A stretch of 62,565 nucleotides of DNA, from the NCBI GenBank assembly GCA_016939365.1, contig JAFGHD010000007.1:1-62565 (forward strand). Direction: 5' to 3'. A program made the position numbers and the translations under genes. The notes below the pieces were generated by a model. It made no database searches and was not told where the DNA came from. It worked only from the letters and a program-made list of their open reading frames with translations. Below are positions 51,384 to 59,741 of this stretch, one piece after another (position 1 is the first letter of the stretch; every line of letters starts with the position of its first letter). The stretch is from Bacteroidales bacterium. GTDB taxonomy: Bacteria > Bacteroidota > Bacteroidia > Bacteroidales > JAFGHD01.

Positions 51384-53782
51384 TCATACCGCAGTGCCTT
51401 CACCGGATGTGTCCATGATGCTTTGAGGGATTGATAGCCCACCGATAACACTGCAATGACCAGTCCGGCCAGTGCTGCCACAATGAATACCCACCAGGCA
51501 ATGGCAACACGGAATTCAAAGTGCTGCAGCCACCGGTCCATGGCAAACCAGGCAACGGGCCAGGCGATGACATTGGCGATAAGCACCCATTTGGCAAATG
51601 CTTTCGTGAAGGAATATACAACATCCCGGCTGGTCGCCCCGAATGTCTTCCGGATCCCGATCTCCCTGGTTTTCTGTGTGGCCATGAAGGAAGCCAGACC
51701 GAGAAGGCCCAGGCAGGCAATGAAGATGGCCAGGATGGTGAAGATGACCATCAGGTTGCGGGTCTGTTCTTCATTCCGGTACAGGTTGTTGTAGTCCTCT
51801 TCAAACACGGAATAGCTGAAGGGAAGTTCCATGGAAAAGTCCGACCATTTGTTTTCCAGGAACCGGATCACTTTTTCCAATGATCCGGGCGTGATCCGTA
51901 ATGCGATGAACCGTTCTTGCCTCGAATAGGTTCCGCCCATATACATGAAGGCCTGGGGCCGGATCTTTTCATGCATCGATTCATAGTGAAAATCACGCAC
52001 CACCCCGATCACAGGGAATTTTGGCCTGCTTTCGGACCCGTCGTCGATTTTTTTTCCGATGGGATCATTCCAGCCGATGAGGTGAAGTGCCGCCTCATTG
52101 ATGACGACGGCGCCTGAATCGGTCGGGAAATCCCGGGAGAAGAACCTCCCCTGGACCATTTCAAACTGCATCACGCTGTCATACCCGGGATCACAGCACA
52201 ACAGATTCAAAGAGAATCCATCTTCCAGTCCTTCGGCATGGAAACCATTGTTGTTCAGCCTCATGCCCGGCATCCGGTGCGCGCCGGCCACATGCAGGAT
52301 GTCGGGATGCTGCAGCAGCTCATTCTTGAAAGATGCCGACTGTTCACCGAGCAGGTAGGCATTTCTGATCACCAGGACGTTTTCCTTGACAAATCCCAGA
52401 TTTTTATTCTGTACCATCCTTAGCTGCTGGTAGACGACCATCGTTCCGATGAGCAGGAATACCGACATGGCAAATTGAAATACCACCAGCACATTTCTCA
52501 ATGACCATCCCCCGTGGCTTTTGTTCATGCCTCCTTTCAGCACGCTGACCGGTTGAAATGACGAGAGCACCGCAGCAGGATAACTCCCGGAAAATATCCC
52601 GACGCACACGGCCAGGGCCAGCAGCAGGGGGATGGTCCACGGATCATCCAGGAATTGAAGGGACAGGTTCCGGCCAGTCAGATGACGAAAGGCAGGCATG
52701 GATATTTCCGCCAGGAGCAACCCGATCAGCAGGCCGATCATGGCGATGATGATTGATTCGGAGATGAACTGGGTGACCAGCTTCGGCCGGGTGGCGCCGG
52801 AGACCTTCCTGATCCCCACCTCTCTGGCCCGCCGGGTGCTTTTGGCAGTGCTGAGGTTCATGAAATTGACACAGGCCATCACCAGGATAAAGGCCGCCAC
52901 CACACGGAAAATATTGATATATGTCCGGTTTCCGTTGGCCTCGAATTCTCCGGAAATATCTGAATTGAGGTGGATGTCGGTGAGGGGCTGAAGGTAGTAT
53001 TCCCATTTGTCCCCCTTGGCCACCATCTCATCGTAGTAGCTGTAGTTGCCCTCGAACATGTATTTGCGGACAAAATCCGGGAATTTGGCCTCCAGTTCCC
53101 GGTAATCGGCATGGGGGCTGAGCAGCAGGTAGGCCCTGAAATTGTTCCACGACCAGGAAGTGCCATTGTAGAAGCCGTCGAATGAGATCAGGGGCACCAG
53201 GAAATCAAAATGGAAATGCGATTGGTCCGGGACATCTTCGATGACACCGGTTACTTTGAAGTTGAACGTATCCAGGCGCATCACCTCATTCAGCGGATCA
53301 CGGTCACCGAAATATTTCCCGGCCATGGTCCTGGTGAGGACGATCGAATAGGGTTCCTTCAGGGCCCGATGTTTATCCCCCTGGAGCATGTGGAAGGAGA
53401 AGACCTCGAAAAAGGTTGAATCCACGCAAAAGATACGGTCTTCGCTGAAGACTTTATCCCCGTAACGGGTTTTTACCTCGCTCCAGCCGGAGATACGGGT
53501 GATCTTTTCAATCTCCGGGAACTCCCGGTACATGGCTTCCGGAAGCGGGGCAGGGGTATAGGTCTGGTAGATCATGGTATTCCCCACGACGGCATCTACT
53601 GCCATCCGGTAAATCCGGTTGTGGTGAGCATGGTATTTATCAAATCCCATCTCAAAGTTGACAAACAGCATGATCAGGATGCTGCACGCGATACCCACGG
53701 ACAATCCCAGCACGTTGATAAGATAGAATCCCTTCTGCCGGATGATGTTCCGCCGGATGATCTTAAGATAATTGGAAAACAT
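51380..53782 (-). CDS. FtsX/MacB-type ABC transporter permease
   Basis: 800 residues in the large Bacteroidota layout: an N-terminal helix (YLINVLGLSVGIACSILIML), an extracytoplasmic MacB_PCD domain (about 45-270), three central helices, a second periplasmic domain and three C-terminal helices. Permease landmarks are TRRAREVGIRKVSGATR and TREIGIRKTFGATSRDVVYS. Such permeases work with a separate ATPase and often export peptides or transmit an envelope signal. No ATPase gene is adjacent, so the partner is elsewhere. Confidence 0.92.
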   Translation of the reverse strand: MFSNYLKIIRRNIIRQKGFYLINVLGLSVGIACSILIMLFVNFEMGFDKYHAHHNRIYRMAVDAVVGNTMIYQTYTPAPLPEAMYREFPEIEKITRISGWSEVKTRYGDKVFSEDRIFCVDSTFFEVFSFHMLQGDKHRALKEPYSIVLTRTMAGKYFGDRDPLNEVMRLDTFNFKVTGVIEDVPDQSHFHFDFLVPLISFDGFYNGTSWSWNNFRAYLLLSPHADYRELEAKFPDFVRKYMFEGNYSYYDEMVAKGDKWEYYLQPLTDIHLNSDISGEFEANGNRTYINIFRVVAAFILVMACVNFMNLSTAKSTRRAREVGIRKVSGATRPKLVTQFISESIIIAMIGLLIGLLLAEISMPAFRHLTGRNLSLQFLDDPWTIPLLLALAVCVGIFSGSYPAAVLSSFQPVSVLKGGMNKSHGGWSLRNVLVVFQFAMSVFLLIGTMVVYQQLRMVQNKNLGFVKENVLVIRNAYLLGEQSASFKNELLQHPDILHVAGAHRMPGMRLNNNGFHAEGLEDGFSLNLLCCDPGYDSVMQFEMVQGRFFSRDFPTDSGAVVINEAALHLIGWNDPIGKKIDDGSESRPKFPVIGVVRDFHYESMHEKIRPQAFMYMGGTYSRQERFIALRITPGSLEKVIRFLENKWSDFSMELPFSYSVFEEDYNNLYRNEEQTRNLMVIFTILAIFIACLGLLGLASFMATQKTREIGIRKTFGATSRDVVYSFTKAFAKWVLIANVIAWPVAWFAMDRWLQHFEFRVAIAWWVFIVAALAGLVIAVLSVGYQSLKASWTHPVKALRYE

Positions 53783-53947
53783 GGCGTAATTTGGTTTTTT
53801 GTATGAAGTTGTGCTGATGAATCATTCATTTTCCATGTGATTTCTGTATCCAGTCATGCCCCCTCTTTCTTCTTTCCAGCAGGTACAGAACAGAATAGAG
53901 AGAACTGCGACAGATGCTCATATGACGTTTGAAGGAACAAAAAGATA

Positions 53948-54664
53948 CTACACCAGAGACCTTTTTTTATATTCCTTCACGACCAGATCACGGCTGTTCG
54001 GTGTGCCATGGGCGGGAAAGAAAAGAGCGCAGCCTGTTTCCAATAATTTACCCCAGCTCTTTACCATTTCGCGGGTATCCATGCCGTATGGAGGGAACAC
54101 CGACTATGGGAACACCCCGAACATGGCGTCACCTACCAGGGCAAATTCATCGTCAATAATTACGCTCATGGATCCTTTCGTATGACCTGGAGTATGCATT
54201 ATCACAGTATTGAATCCGCTTTCACTCAGGTCCAACCCGGTTCCCACTTCAATATCAGGTTCGCACGGCTCGTATTTCAGTCTTTTCATGAACCCCCTGA
54301 CGAAGCACTTCACCATGAACCATGTGAATATGTTTGTGCCTGAAATCATGGGATTATCACCGACTCTCAGATAAGATGCCTCGCTTTGGTGTACCATGAC
54401 CGACGCCCTGTACTCCCGTTTGAGCCTGGCGGCGTTGGCCGCATGATCAAAATGAGTGTGGGTCAGGATGATATAATCAATATGCTTGATATTCAGGCTT
54501 TTGATCCTGTTATTGAGTTTTTTCCATTTTCTTCCCGGACTCGTATCTATGACGATGTTTTTATCCTCATGTGACACAAGAAAGACATTACTTCTCCCCG
54601 ATAATAACTGTATGATCCGGTATCCGTTTCTGGTCGTCCATTGCCTGGATTTATCCCTTTTCAT
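53948..54664 (-). pseudogene. Metallo-beta-lactamase-fold hydrolase interrupted by an in-frame TAG
   Basis: From the ATG at 54664 the frame reads the MBL motifs THTHFDHAANA (zinc site), HTPGHTKGSMSVI (His) and GDAMFGVF (Asp). After P comes TAG at 54104-54106. The same frame then continues with SVFPPYGMDTREMVKSWGKL and the last metal His in FFPAHG, and stops at 53948-53950. So one codon breaks an otherwise complete protein of about 238 residues. The first product (187 residues) lacks the last zinc ligand and should be inactive. Substrate unknown; the family cleaves lactones, thioesters and similar bonds. Confidence 0.8.
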
Positions 54665-54879
54665 GACGGTGATTGAAAGCTGCTTTAAGAGGCTGTTTAA
54701 GATCATATTTGTCTATTGTTTCAGATCGGGGATTGGTACACATCATCTTGATCTTACTCAACGAAGATACCGGGCACAATCATTTCGACTTTTGGAAACA
54801 TTTTTATTACCCGGAGAGCTGTAAACCGCCTGACCAGTCAATAGTCCGTGTGTCCAGTCCGTCTGTTCAGCCGGCGAGG

Positions 54880-54895
54880 CCTGCCAACAGGCAGG
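54880..54895. repeat. Short hairpin between two minus-strand genes
   Basis: CCTGCC and GGCAGG flank the four bases AACA. There is no T run, so it is not a clear terminator. The 272-base gap (54665-54936) around it shows no gene. Confidence 0.4.
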
Positions 54896-54936
54896 ATACC
54901 GCACATCCTGTTGAACAATCTGGATTAAACAGTCCC

Positions 54937-56205
54937 TCAGAGTTTCAGTTTGAAAAGCCTTTTCGACACCGGCTGGTTCATGGTTCCTTTGAAGAGCACA
55001 TACACATATCCTGAATTAACCATCGTCTTAAAGGGATAAACGTAAGGGATCGTGGCCTTTCTTTCAATATTTCCATCGGTCAGGTCAATGAGGTAAAGGA
55101 TTTCAAGGTTGTTTTCGGTTATAGTGGTATATGCTTTGCCTTCCACCTGATCGATGATCGTTTTATTGTTCCAGTTCCTGTCTGAATGATAACCGATTTG
55201 AATGGAACGTACATATTCCAGACTGCCCGAATACAAATCAATACGGTCATTTGCATAGTCAAATAAATATACGGTATCACCTACCTTGTGCATGGTCACC
55301 ACTGAAGGCCTGTACATGATCTTCTGCTCAAAATGGATGGCAGCAGAAACATCGCTGTAAAGATCGGGGTGTGACATGATGAAGCTGATCTGTGCATTCA
55401 GCTTCCTCAGCTTTTCTGACTGTATTCCGGAATATACGATACGGGTGGTCTGATCGCGTGTGTTAACGGCGTAAAACTCATTGGAAAATCCTTCCTTTGA
55501 TGAGTATCCGAATACCAGGTATTCTTCCGTTTTGAAAAGGCATCTTTCATCAACGGCTTCGAATTCTTCGCCGGAAACCTTATGAGACAAGCTCAGTGTC
55601 GAGTCGTGATTCCAGATCTGTATAGCGTAATCCTTGAACAGCAGATGGCAATATCCCAGGCAATCCTTCTCTATGCTTCCGGCTCCATTCAGATCTTCTG
55701 TGGATAATATGGCTATGGTATCGAAAACAGGATTGGTCAAAACCAGCTCTGTCCGGTGGTTTGTGTGGTCTCTTATCAGCAGCAGGACGTTTTCATTGAT
55801 GAAATCAAAGTCAATGACAGAAAGGTTGTGGCGACCTATGGTGCTACGCTTCCTTGCGCTGATGACGGCCTCATCCAGGTTGAAAAGCCGGGGCTCCAGG
55901 CAGATGTTCAGGGTGTCACCTGACTCAGCTGTATTCTTATCCAGAACAGCCTTATTGTAGGAGATGTGGGATATGATGAGTGCATACTCATCCTGTATGC
56001 CTGCCGTTTTTAATGCAAAAAAGCCGGATTTGAGGGTTGTGGTACCCCTGTTCGAGTTTTTAAAATAGACGCTTGCATTTTCGACCGGCTGCCTGCTCCT
56101 GCAATCATACACATAACCTGTGATCTCCTGGCCCATGACCCTGCTGAAAACACAGATGCAGATGATGGTACTCAGCGTGAAGACAAGTCTAAAACAGGGT
56201 TTCAT
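54937..56205 (-). CDS. Exported protein with carboxypeptidase-regulatory-like and putative beta-propeller domains
   Basis: 422 residues with a signal peptide (1-25, ending VMGQ). A carboxypeptidase-regulatory-like domain (ITGYVYDCRSRQPVENASVY, NRGTTTLKSGFF) leads into strands typical of six-bladed propellers (LVFGYSSKEG, YLFDYANDRIDLYSG, KAYTTITENNLEILYLIDL). The protein likely sits at the envelope. The role is unknown; propellers of this type often bind peptides or partner proteins. No close gene partner is visible. Confidence 0.75.
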   Translation of the reverse strand: MKPCFRLVFTLSTIICICVFSRVMGQEITGYVYDCRSRQPVENASVYFKNSNRGTTTLKSGFFALKTAGIQDEYALIISHISYNKAVLDKNTAESGDTLNICLEPRLFNLDEAVISARKRSTIGRHNLSVIDFDFINENVLLLIRDHTNHRTELVLTNPVFDTIAILSTEDLNGAGSIEKDCLGYCHLLFKDYAIQIWNHDSTLSLSHKVSGEEFEAVDERCLFKTEEYLVFGYSSKEGFSNEFYAVNTRDQTTRIVYSGIQSEKLRKLNAQISFIMSHPDLYSDVSAAIHFEQKIMYRPSVVTMHKVGDTVYLFDYANDRIDLYSGSLEYVRSIQIGYHSDRNWNNKTIIDQVEGKAYTTITENNLEILYLIDLTDGNIERKATIPYVYPFKTMVNSGYVYVLFKGTMNQPVSKRLFKLKL

Positions 56206-56396
56206 GTGTATTTCAATACGCAGATGCTATTTTACAGGTAATCGCTTCAGCATTTCAATGGAATGTCTCAACAGAGCCGGGCAACACTCAGGCCGGTTTC
56301 GAATCCGGTTCCTTGTATGTTAGTGATTTTTATTAACGATGAATGAACGCCGGGTCGTATGGATACATGAAAAATCCCTAATTTTACCGGGAAGCT

Positions 56397-56999
56397 ATGA
56401 TAATCGGGATGAGTCTTAGCAAGGAACATACAGGTCTGTTTTTCGGGTCATTCAATCCCATCCATACAGGTCATATGGTGATGGCCGGCTGGTTCGCGGA
56501 ATACACCGACCTGGAAAAGGTATGGTTTGTCGTGAGCCCTCAGAATCCATTCAAGGAGAAGAAGAGCCTGCTGGACGACTATCACCGCCTGGCCCTGGTC
56601 AGGCTGGCCATTGAGGATGATCCGAGGTTTTGGGTGACGGACATCGAATTCAGGATGCCCCAGCCTTCGTATACCATTGATACGCTGACATACCTTGAGG
56701 AGAAATATCCCGGGCGGCCGTTCACATTGATCGTGGGCTCTGACCAGCTGCCTACCTTCCACAAGTGGAAGAATCCGGAAAGAATACTGGAGCTTTACCG
56801 GTTGTATGTTTATTTGCGACCGGGTTTTGACGGCGGGGAGTATAGGAACCACCCGATGGTGCGGATTTTCGATGCCCCCCAGATGGAGATATCCTCCAGC
56901 TTCATCAGGGATTCCATCAGGGAGGGGAAGGATATGAGGTATATGCTTCCCGTCAGGGTATATGAATACATCAAAGAGATGCATTTTTATGAGAAATAA
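56397..56999 (+). CDS. nadD: Nicotinate-nucleotide adenylyltransferase
   Basis: 200 residues. The nucleotidyltransferase signature GLFFGSFNPIHTGH (HxGH) is near residue 14. SPQNPFKEKKSLL, DIEFRMPQPSYTIDTL, LIVGSDQL and the closing ISSSFIRDSIREGK follow. It adenylates nicotinate mononucleotide in NAD synthesis, downstream of NadC. ATG at 56409 is an alternative start. Its last 11 bases overlap the next gene. Confidence 0.95.
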   Translation: MIIGMSLSKEHTGLFFGSFNPIHTGHMVMAGWFAEYTDLEKVWFVVSPQNPFKEKKSLLDDYHRLALVRLAIEDDPRFWVTDIEFRMPQPSYTIDTLTYLEEKYPGRPFTLIVGSDQLPTFHKWKNPERILELYRLYVYLRPGFDGGEYRNHPMVRIFDAPQMEISSSFIRDSIREGKDMRYMLPVRVYEYIKEMHFYEK

Positions 57000-58527
57000 G
57001 ATCGTTATGCGGCTCTGGCCGCTTCTGCTGACGGGCTTCCTTGCATTGGCCTCCCCGGTGAGGACATTCTCACAGGTGAACGGGGTGATCCTGTCGGATA
57101 CCGGCAACCTGACCGTGGTCAAGCTCTGGGGCACCCATGAAGAGCGGGGTTATGCCTACGGTTATCTGCTGGCGGAGGAGATCGTGGCGCTGTATGACGG
57201 TTATATCCGTCCGATGTTCGGCTCGATGCTGACCATGGCAAAGCAGGTCATCAAGGAGGGTGAGCACATACGGATCGATTCGGTCTTCTGGATTGAAGCC
57301 AAGGCTGTGGTGAACGGCATGGCGGATGCGGGGATCGACACTTCCGGGGTGAATTACCTGGACCTCCTTGTGGCCAACTCGATGCTCGATTTCAGGGGGC
57401 TCTGGTGGAAAGGGGAGGGCCGGGAGTCGCCGATGGGATGCTCCAGCCTCATGAGCTGGGGCGATGCCACGACCGGAACACCCCTCGGCGGGAAATCGGT
57501 CATCTCGCGCCACCTCGACTGGACTGCTTCCGCCATACTCATTGCAAACCAGGTACTGGTGATCCATGTTCCCGCTGAAGCCGGCGAACGGCCATGGCTG
57601 ATGACCGGTTTCTCAGGACAGATATCCGTGCTGTCCGGGCTGAATGATGCAGGTCTTTCCGCCTTCCAGCACATGATGTCTGACTTCTCCGGTACAGGCC
57701 ACCTGAACCAGGCCTATGAACCCATCTGGTTCACCCTGCGGAAAGCTTTGGAATCGGACGACTTCAACCAGGACGGGCATGTCAATACGCTCGATATCCG
57801 GGACGCCATCCAGATGAACCCCCAGGGTTATGCCGACGGTTACATCGTGGCGGCCATGGCGCCCTCTACAGTTATGACCGACAGCCTGACCGCCCTGGTG
57901 GCCGAAGTGGCGCCGGATGCCCCCCTGCTCACCTTCCGATCCAACGAATACCCCGACAGCATCCCGGGCGATAACCTGTATGCGGCCAACTTCGAGATCA
58001 AAAGGAACAACCATGTGCACCTCTGCCCGAGGTATATCGCTGTGATGAACGCACTGGAAGAGGGCCTGAACATAGGCGCGGAGGTGAACTGGGCCATCAT
58101 GAGGGACCATTCGAATTCAGGCAGTGGCAACATCCAGTTCATGCAGCATGTCCCCGAATGGGATATGTTCAGGATATCCGTCCATAACAACGGCAAACCG
58201 GCCTACCAGAACACCCCGATGGAATTCAATACTGCAGAGCTCTTTTCACCGGCGACCGGAACGAAAGGTCCGGAGGGACTTATGAAAGATGTTGTCCTGT
58301 ATCCCAATCCCGTATGGGATGTTTTAAATCTTTCGGTACCCGGAGCTGGCGGTTCATATTCATGGGAAATCCTTGACGTTTATGGATCCCTGCTGGCGAA
58401 TAGAAATGGGATAACAGGAACCACTGAAAGGTTCTCCCTGGAAGATATGCCTGCAGGATTGCTGGTGATCCGGATAAATGCAGAAGGTGTAACGGCGTGC
58501 AGGAAGTTGTTGCATCTGGGGGAATGA
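56989..58527 (+). CDS. Secreted C45-type acyl-hydrolase/acyltransferase, T9SS type A
   Basis: 512 residues from the ATG at 56989, giving a signal peptide of about 28 residues (the ATG at 56962 adds nine). The N-terminal-nucleophile fold has EERGYAYGYLLAEEI and the predicted autoprocessing Cys in PMGCSSLMSWGDA, as in acyl-CoA:6-aminopenicillanate acyltransferase (C45). An inserted Ca-binding-like segment, DFNQDGHVNTLDIRDAI, lies near residue 270. A type A sorting domain (VVLYPNPVWDVLNLSV) ends the protein. It should hydrolyse an amide or ester outside the cell; the substrate is unknown. It overlaps nadD by 11 bases. Confidence 0.85.
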   Translation: MRNKIVMRLWPLLLTGFLALASPVRTFSQVNGVILSDTGNLTVVKLWGTHEERGYAYGYLLAEEIVALYDGYIRPMFGSMLTMAKQVIKEGEHIRIDSVFWIEAKAVVNGMADAGIDTSGVNYLDLLVANSMLDFRGLWWKGEGRESPMGCSSLMSWGDATTGTPLGGKSVISRHLDWTASAILIANQVLVIHVPAEAGERPWLMTGFSGQISVLSGLNDAGLSAFQHMMSDFSGTGHLNQAYEPIWFTLRKALESDDFNQDGHVNTLDIRDAIQMNPQGYADGYIVAAMAPSTVMTDSLTALVAEVAPDAPLLTFRSNEYPDSIPGDNLYAANFEIKRNNHVHLCPRYIAVMNALEEGLNIGAEVNWAIMRDHSNSGSGNIQFMQHVPEWDMFRISVHNNGKPAYQNTPMEFNTAELFSPATGTKGPEGLMKDVVLYPNPVWDVLNLSVPGAGGSYSWEILDVYGSLLANRNGITGTTERFSLEDMPAGLLVIRINAEGVTACRKLLHLGE

Positions 58528-58573
58528 TGGCGGAAGGATATACCTGCTCATTCCCATCTCCCCGCATCCCAAT

Positions 58574-58734
58574 GAGGAGGTCTCAAATGCCATTTTTAAC
58601 GCGGAGACGCAAAGGACGCAGAGAATCCGATACTGATAATTAATTAAATATGACTGCGATCTCTGCGACCCAGCCTGACTGCTGGCAGGTCTGTGTGAAA
58701 TTATTGGATAGATTGGCATTTTGAGACAGCCTCC
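58574..58734. repeat. MITE-like element with inverted ends
   Basis: GAGGTCTCAAATGCCA near 58576-58591 pairs with TTGGCATTTTGAGACAGCCTC (58713-58733). The interior holds the motif ACGCGGAGACGCAAAGGACG and no gene. The ends look like the termini of transposons (GAGGCTGTCTCAAAA), hence a non-autonomous element is likely. Confidence 0.55.
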
Positions 58735-58797
58735 AATTTATCTACTGGCTTTACCTGCCGGCGCAGATTTGCCATCCGTGCCATGAAATACCCCCAT

Positions 58798-58859
58798 CTC
58801 CGGCACGGAGAGGGGGGGAAGGGGGGTGAGGGCCGGGCACGACCACAATCACGATCATG
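58798..58859. repeat. Direct repeat, copy 1 (GGAGAGGG/GGGCACGA type)
   Basis: A small hairpin (CTCCGGCACGGAG) followed by a G-rich run and GGCCGGGCACGA. A diverged copy in the same order lies at 58937-58989. Non-coding. Confidence 0.6.
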
Positions 58860-58936
58860 CCATGATCCGGAATAATTGTCGTGTTAAACGGAACACCAAA
58901 ACCTGGAGCAATTCAGCCATTACCGGCCTGTAATCC

Positions 58937-58989
58937 TCTCTCCGCCCGGAGAGGGGGCAGGGGGTGAGACCGGGCACGATCACGATATG
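58937..58989. repeat. Direct repeat, copy 2
   Basis: CTCTCCGCCCGGAGAGG hairpin, G-rich run, then CCGGGCACGATCACGAT, matching the order of copy 1 at 58798. Confidence 0.6.
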
Positions 58990-59231
58990 ATGGATGATGG
59001 GTGATGTATTGAGCTTCCCTGAACCGCCTTTTCACTTTCTACTTTACAAACTTTCTACTCGACTGGGGGCAGTGGGCATCTCGACTATCGCTCCTCCTTC
59101 ATCCCGAAGTATCGGGATTTTGGCGGGCAGGCCCGTCTGCCCAGCCGGGCAGGAAGGGCAGATCAGCGACTTTCGATTTGCGAAGGTCAACGTCATTCAG
59201 GCATAGTAAACATAAAACCGGGTCAATTACT

Positions 59232-59496
59232 CCGGCCTTTAGGCCGGGGTTTCAGAGACCACTAACAAATCTAACGGGCTTTAGCCCAGCATCACAACCG
59301 CCCCGGGGAATCGATCCATCTTTCGTCTGTGGCTAACCCCCCTGAATCCTGGCGTCTTCAATTTTCCCCGGGCTGAAGCCCGGGGTAATTCAGTCCGTCG
59401 ACTCTAGTGATATCCATGCTCTACGGGCAAGGTTCCAATCCGGTTGTGCGCACATGAATACCCGTCTTCTGCATTGGAAAAAAAGCCCGGAGGGCT
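59232..59496. repeat. Cluster of four GGGCT/AGCCC-type hairpins
   Basis: Palindromes CCGGCCTTTAGGCCGG (59232-59247), GGGCTTTAGCCC (59276-59287), CCCCGGGCTGAAGCCCGGGG (59366-59385) and AGCCCGGAGGGCT (59484-59496) share a core pattern. None is followed by a clear T run except that the last is preceded by a run of A's. They look like dispersed extragenic palindromes. Confidence 0.65.
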
Positions 59497-59544
59497 TCAA
59501 TATCAATAGAAACATGAACATAACCAAACCTTTTGCCCGTAGAG
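59419..59544. repeat. 126-bp segment bounded by a perfect 12-bp inverted repeat
   Basis: CTCTACGGGCAA (59419-59430) and TTGCCCGTAGAG (59533-59544) are exact inverses and enclose one of the palindromes. Size and ends suit a miniature mobile or REP-like element. No target duplication is obvious. Confidence 0.55.
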
Positions 59545-59741
59545 TATTAACATTCACTAATGGGATTCCCAGCCATCCCTGAAGGCATTGATTAAAAATA
59601 CGTCAGAAAATTGATTAGATAATAATCAACAAGTATCATTTTTTTTTCAAATTTTTTGTTGACATTAGTATGAATATTGAATATATTTATGGCCTATAAT
59701 TTTCACTTTCACGCTGTTGATTGCACTTTCAAAACCAGACC

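Larger units (their letters stand above)
58528..59741. other. Gene-free repeat island of 1.2 kb
   Basis: No gene is supported here; the small open frame at 58994-59206 runs through repeat sequence and has no recognisable product. The stretch is a stack of MITE-like, direct and palindromic repeats, ending in an A+T-rich leader before the FISUMP gene. Confidence 0.7.

Noticed and set aside
53948-54664. TAG as a reassigned sense codon
   Set aside because: The same gene ends with TAG and other genes in the window use TAG as a normal stop (for example the exonuclease at 37315), so a nonsense mutation is simpler.
58994-59206. 70-residue open frame in the repeat island
   Set aside because: It runs through dispersed repeats and has no protein-like pattern.
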